This document shows, piece after piece, positions 33,235-36,045 of a DNA stretch of 36,045 nt. Under the pieces are notes generated by a model. The model did not search any database and was not told where the DNA came from. It worked only from the letters and a program-made list of their open reading frames with translations. The DNA is from Bifidobacterium parmae (GTDB lineage: Bacteria > Actinomycetota > Actinomycetes > Actinomycetales > Bifidobacteriaceae): contig NZ_NMWT01000004.1 of assembly GCF_002860365.1 (NCBI RefSeq), positions 32,263 to 68,307 on the forward strand, read 5' to 3'. How positions within the stretch are numbered: position 1 is the stretch's first letter; each line of letters starts with the position of its first letter. The position numbers and the translations under genes were made by a program.

Positions 33235-33372
33235 GGTGCTGTCGGAGGCTGGGCTTGCGGCGGGGCGGGGCGGCATGGGGGCGCATGGGCGCGCCGACGG
33301 GAATGGCCTGTGCCGCCTTGGTCTCCGGAGCCCAGAGGCGGTCTCTCCCGTTCCCAATGGGGGTATCAAATA

Positions 33373-33457
33373 CCCGATATCTCCGATTTACAGCGCCAAA
33401 TACCCGTTTCAATAGGTGTGAAACGGGTGTTCGGCGCTGCAAATTCGGGAGAACGGG
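33373..33457. repeat. long-stem intergenic palindrome
   Basis: Inner arms 33391-33411 and 33419-33439 pair over 21 positions with one wobble and one mismatch around a 7-base loop. Outer sequences (33374-33390 and 33440-33457) continue the pairing at about 70 percent. Confidence 0.8.
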
Positions 33458-33609
33458 TGATTGAACCGGGGTTTCATGGTGTCGGAATCTTCCCGCTGGG
33501 CCCCGCTCAGTCCCGCTTCGTGGACCAGCTTCCGCCAGCGGGACGGCGTCGGTACGGCGTTGGTGCGGCCGCCGGCAGAGTGGGAACGTGGCGATGGTCG
33601 GCGGGAATG

Positions 33610-33654
33610 GACGAAGGGGGAGGACCGGTTCAGAAACGGTCCTCCCCCTTCGTC
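33610..33654. terminator. 18-bp perfect hairpin, bidirectional terminator
   Basis: Arms 33610-33627 and 33637-33654 pair perfectly around a 9-base loop. The stem is GC-rich and lies between the ends of the genes at 33234 (+) and 33742 (-). No T run follows on either strand, as is common in high-GC bacteria. Confidence 0.75.
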
Positions 33655-33741
33655 GGGCATCTTGTCCGGATGCCCTTACGGGCTGTGACGGCGTGTCACT
33701 TGGGAACGCCATCACGCCATGTCACGCAACGTCACGCAACG

Positions 33742-35580
33742 TCACGCGTGACGGCGGCGGAACGTGACGAGTCCCGCGCCGGCGAGCAGCAGCGTGGCCG
33801 CGGCGGTGGCGATCATGCCGGTCGCCGCGCCCGTGTTCGACAGCTTCGCGCCGTTCGCGGCACCGTTGGCGCCGTTTGCGCCCGGAGCGGCCTTGCCGAC
33901 CGTCACCGGCGCCCAGCCGAGCAGGTTGCCGGAATCGTCGTATACGGCGATCTTGTGCGCGCCCGTGTAGTCGGCGGGAATGGTGTACTCGACGTACGCC
34001 TTGTTGTTCTCGTCGACGCGCACGGCGGACGACTTGCCGTCCGCCGAAGCGAGACGCTTCGGGTCGGAGTAGATGTAGCCCGCCCAGTAGCAGTACTGGT
34101 TGTTCGCGACGCTCGCCTTGCAGGCGGCCGTGTCCTTAAGGCTGTCGACGTACAGGCGGTACGTGGATCCGGCGGTCGCCTTGCCGTCGTTCGCGCCGAC
34201 CACGCCGTTGCGGTTCGCGTCGGTGAGCTTGTCGGAGGATTCGGCGGCCTTGGCCGGCTGCGTGGTGAAGTCGGGCACGTTCTGCAGGGCCTTGTCTTCG
34301 GCGTGGTATCCGTTGCCCACGTACATCGATCCGTCGCTGAACGTCAGCGCGAGACCGGAGTACATCATGGACATCGGATCGTTCGCCGTGGTCTGGGACT
34401 GGAGGAGCTTGAACACGGCGACGCCATCGGATTCGTTGCCTTCGTAACCCCAGTTGCCGTACTTGGTGCCGGAGTTCAGGCCGACGATGGTGCTCGTGAT
34501 GTCGCCGGACGCGGGGAGCGTCTCGCCGGCGTCCGGGGTCTTCCATGAACCCCTGCTGAACCATTGGCCGGTCAGCGTCTGGGTGCTGTTGGCCCACGAC
34601 GCCATGTTCATCACGCGATAGGCGGCGCCGGTCGTGTCGTCCGTGTCGTCGACGTAGCCGGTCGTGCAATCCCATGCTTCGCGCTCGCCGCCGGTGCCGA
34701 CGTTCGTGGTGAACCGGCCGCGCAGCGTGTACGCGCGGGCCACGGTGGTGGCCAGGCAGATCTTGGTCACGTCACCGATGAGCTTCGGATCGATCGTGTA
34801 GTGCGCCTTGAGTCCGGCCGTGTGCTGGCCGACGTCCTCGACCTGCACAGGGCCGAGCGTGACGGCGCCCGGAAGGTTGACGACGTCCACCGTCTTGTCG
34901 ACGACGCTCGTGTACACGCCTTCGACGCTGTCCGATTCGATGCCCTTGTCGCTTTCCAACAGGGCGAACCATGCGGAGGAGATGTTCGCGCCCTCGTACG
35001 TGAGTTCGACGGTAGCGGTCGCGCCGGTGGCGGTGAACACGGTGTTGGCCCCGTCCCCGTAGGACGGGGTGTTGTACACGCGTCCCTGGTCGCCGGCCTT
35101 CGGCTTCGTGGAGCCATAGCTGAGGTTGCTCGCCACGCCGTAGCTCTTGCCGGCGGTCAGGCCGGTGAGGGTGACCTTGAACGTCGGCTTCGTGGTGGCG
35201 TCCTTGAACACGTTGGCCTTGAGCACGCCCTGCGGCGCGTCCACGGAGGCGATCGCGGCGCCGGATGCGGCGGCCTGGGCCTGGGACTGCGGCGTGGCCG
35301 ACTTCACGTCCGCCTTCGGCTGTTCGTCGGTCGTGCCGGACTGGTCGGCGGTGGAGCCGTTCTGCTGCGCGGCATTGGACTTGCCGTCCGTGCCGTCGGT
35401 GGTGCCGGACTGGTCGGCGGTGGCGCCGGCATCGGTTTGTCCGGACTGTCCGGACTGCTGCGTGGCGGCGGCCGGCGCATCGTTCACGCTCGCGGCGTCG
35501 TCGGCGTATGCGGTGCCGACGCCCGTGAGCAGCATGCTCGCCGCGGCGATGATGGCGGCGACCTTGCCCATGTGCTTCAT
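33742..35580 (-). CDS. sortase-anchored surface protein (LSNTG motif), function unknown
   Basis: The protein has 612 residues; ATG 35580 with GGGAAGGG about nine bases upstream, or ATG 35571. A signal peptide ends near AYADD (about 25). Residues 28-105 are low complexity with two near-copies of ADQSGTTDG/E. The folded part (about 110-575) is beta-rich with several Ig-like or jelly-roll-like stretches, one cysteine pair each near about 285/306 and 495/503, and no enzyme motif I recognise. The end is a classical wall-sorting signal: KLSNTGA, a hydrophobic helix and RRRHA. LSNTG is a variant of LPxTG with Ser in place of Pro. No sortase gene is in the window. The protein would be displayed on the wall, perhaps as an adhesin. 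Confidence 0.85.
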   Translation of the reverse strand: MKHMGKVAAIIAAASMLLTGVGTAYADDAASVNDAPAAATQQSGQSGQTDAGATADQSGTTDGTDGKSNAAQQNGSTADQSGTTDEQPKADVKSATPQSQAQAAASGAAIASVDAPQGVLKANVFKDATTKPTFKVTLTGLTAGKSYGVASNLSYGSTKPKAGDQGRVYNTPSYGDGANTVFTATGATATVELTYEGANISSAWFALLESDKGIESDSVEGVYTSVVDKTVDVVNLPGAVTLGPVQVEDVGQHTAGLKAHYTIDPKLIGDVTKICLATTVARAYTLRGRFTTNVGTGGEREAWDCTTGYVDDTDDTTGAAYRVMNMASWANSTQTLTGQWFSRGSWKTPDAGETLPASGDITSTIVGLNSGTKYGNWGYEGNESDGVAVFKLLQSQTTANDPMSMMYSGLALTFSDGSMYVGNGYHAEDKALQNVPDFTTQPAKAAESSDKLTDANRNGVVGANDGKATAGSTYRLYVDSLKDTAACKASVANNQYCYWAGYIYSDPKRLASADGKSSAVRVDENNKAYVEYTIPADYTGAHKIAVYDDSGNLLGWAPVTVGKAAPGANGANGAANGAKLSNTGAATGMIATAAATLLLAGAGLVTFRRRHA

Positions 35581-35724
35581 GGCTGTAACCCTTCCCGCGC
35601 ATCACCTGGCGATGCGCTTCTTCAGGGTCAAGCGTCCCCCCCTTAAGACATTTCTCAGGAAACGGACGTGTCGCGCCAAGATGCCGGTGCGGGCGGAGGG
35701 TCGGACGGGACGGCTGTTGGCCGG

Positions 35725-35836
35725 AGCGTACGTTTTCGACGGGATTATCGTCCGCCGCCGTCGAGAACGTACGCTGAGGAATCGTCAGTGTACGTTCTCG
35801 ACGAAGACCCCGGATATTGCCGTGCGGAACGTACGC
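35725..35836. repeat. long-stem palindrome with extra half-sites upstream of the surface protein gene
   Basis: Arms 35725-35742 and 35758-35775 form an 18-bp stem with one G-T pair. The core TACGTTCTCGACG recurs at 35790-35802, and GGAACGTACG lies at 35826-35835. This is four copies of one half-site in alternating orientation. Confidence 0.8.
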
Positions 35837-35871
35837 CCGTGGAATGGGGCGGAATGTAACGGGGGTGCGAA

Positions 35872-36045
35872 ATGGGACGAGGTGGGGACGGAACGGGACG
35901 AGGTGGGGACGGAACGGGACGAGGTGGGGACGGAACGGGACGAGGTGGGGACGGAACGGGACGAGGTGGGGACGGAACGGGACGAGGTGGGGACGGAACG
36001 GGACGAGGTGGGGACGGAACGGGACGAGGTGGGGACGGAACGGCG
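35872..36045 (+). CDS. possible 5' end of an open frame coding for a GRGGDGT repeat (doubtful)
   Basis: ATG 35872 follows an in-frame TAA (35857-35859) and a G-rich stretch that could serve as a ribosome-binding site. The frame then reads seven-residue repeats GRGGDGT to the window edge without a stop. All frames of a 21-bp repeat without stops are open, so this is weak evidence for a gene. Confidence 0.2.
   Translation, partial: MGRGGDGTGRGGDGTGRGGDGTGRGGDGTGRGGDGTGRGGDGTGRGGDGTGRGGDGTA
35874..36041. repeat. 21-bp tandem array, eight copies
   Basis: Eight head-to-tail copies of a 21-bp G-rich unit (GGGACGAGGTGGGGACGGAA plus C) appear identical. They are followed by four bases that depart from the unit at the window end. 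Confidence 0.92.

Larger units (their letters stand above)
33235..33741. other. 507-bp gap between convergent genes
   Basis: No gene is seen. It holds a long palindrome (33373-33457), a degraded REP-like element (33505-33544) and a strong hairpin terminator (33610-33654). Confidence 0.65.

Noticed and set aside
1-36045. tRNA, rRNA, transposase or phage genes
   Set aside because: I saw no tRNA cloverleaf, rRNA motif, DDE transposase, integrase or att-like duplication. The repeats have no transposase gene in the window.

Overview
The window is high-GC DNA with dense genes, short gaps, Shine-Dalgarno starts and Gram-positive surface proteins: two lipoproteins, an LSNTG-anchored surface protein and secreted proteins with Ser/Asp- or Gly/Ser-rich linkers. 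Together with the paired YhgE/Pip exporters and the FTR1-P19 iron locus, this points to an actinobacterium, most likely a Bifidobacterium. That assignment is inference from gene content; no rRNA or tRNA gene is visible.

Layout. 1-2438 (+) is the 3' part of an FtsX-type ABC permease. It converges with, and overlaps by 17 bp, a family 2 glycosyltransferase (2422-3639, -). A small one-pass membrane protein (3799-4347, -) follows. Next come ApbE FAD:protein FMN transferase (4657-5907, -), a secreted protein with RCC1-like repeats (5954-9178, -) and a one-pass secreted-domain protein (9181-10014, -). The last two are tightly coupled. A GPH/MelB-type sugar symporter (10546-11925, +) stands alone between two repeat-rich gaps.

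12471-21374 (+) is the core of the window, an iron-uptake locus. It encodes the FTR1 permease with a duplicated extracytoplasmic domain, a P19-type lipoprotein, a DUF2318 membrane protein with five C-terminal cysteines, two FtsX-type permeases, their ATPase and an FMN-binding lipoprotein. The gene order matches the P19/FTR1 (FetMP-like) loci of other bacteria, but an FMN-binding lipoprotein stands where thioredoxin-like genes are found elsewhere. The ApbE enzyme that could flavinylate it is encoded about 15 kb away in the same window. The working model is that iron is bound outside by P19 and the FTR1 ectodomain, electrons arrive through DUF2318 and/or the flavoprotein, and FTR1 moves the metal. 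The role of the ABC part is unknown.

After the iron locus come a polytopic GT-C-like membrane protein (21774-23603, +), two overlapping YhgE/Pip proteins (23720-28632, -), a two-gene unit of a beta-helix adhesin-like protein and a Gly/Ser-rich membrane protein (29070-31655, -), a CmpB-type membrane protein (31978-33234, +) and a sortase-type surface protein (33742-35580, -).

The most striking non-genic content is repeats. A REP-like two-hairpin element (a GTC-N-GAC stem next to a CCCCCGCC/GGCGGGGG stem) recurs in most large gaps. It lies at four consecutive junctions of the iron locus, is amplified as 32-bp and 144-bp tandem arrays, and appears once in frame inside apbE. A second class consists of long-stem intergenic palindromes at 21422-21655, 23602-23705, 33373-33457 and 35725-35836. 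A 21-bp tandem array that is open in frame runs to the right edge.
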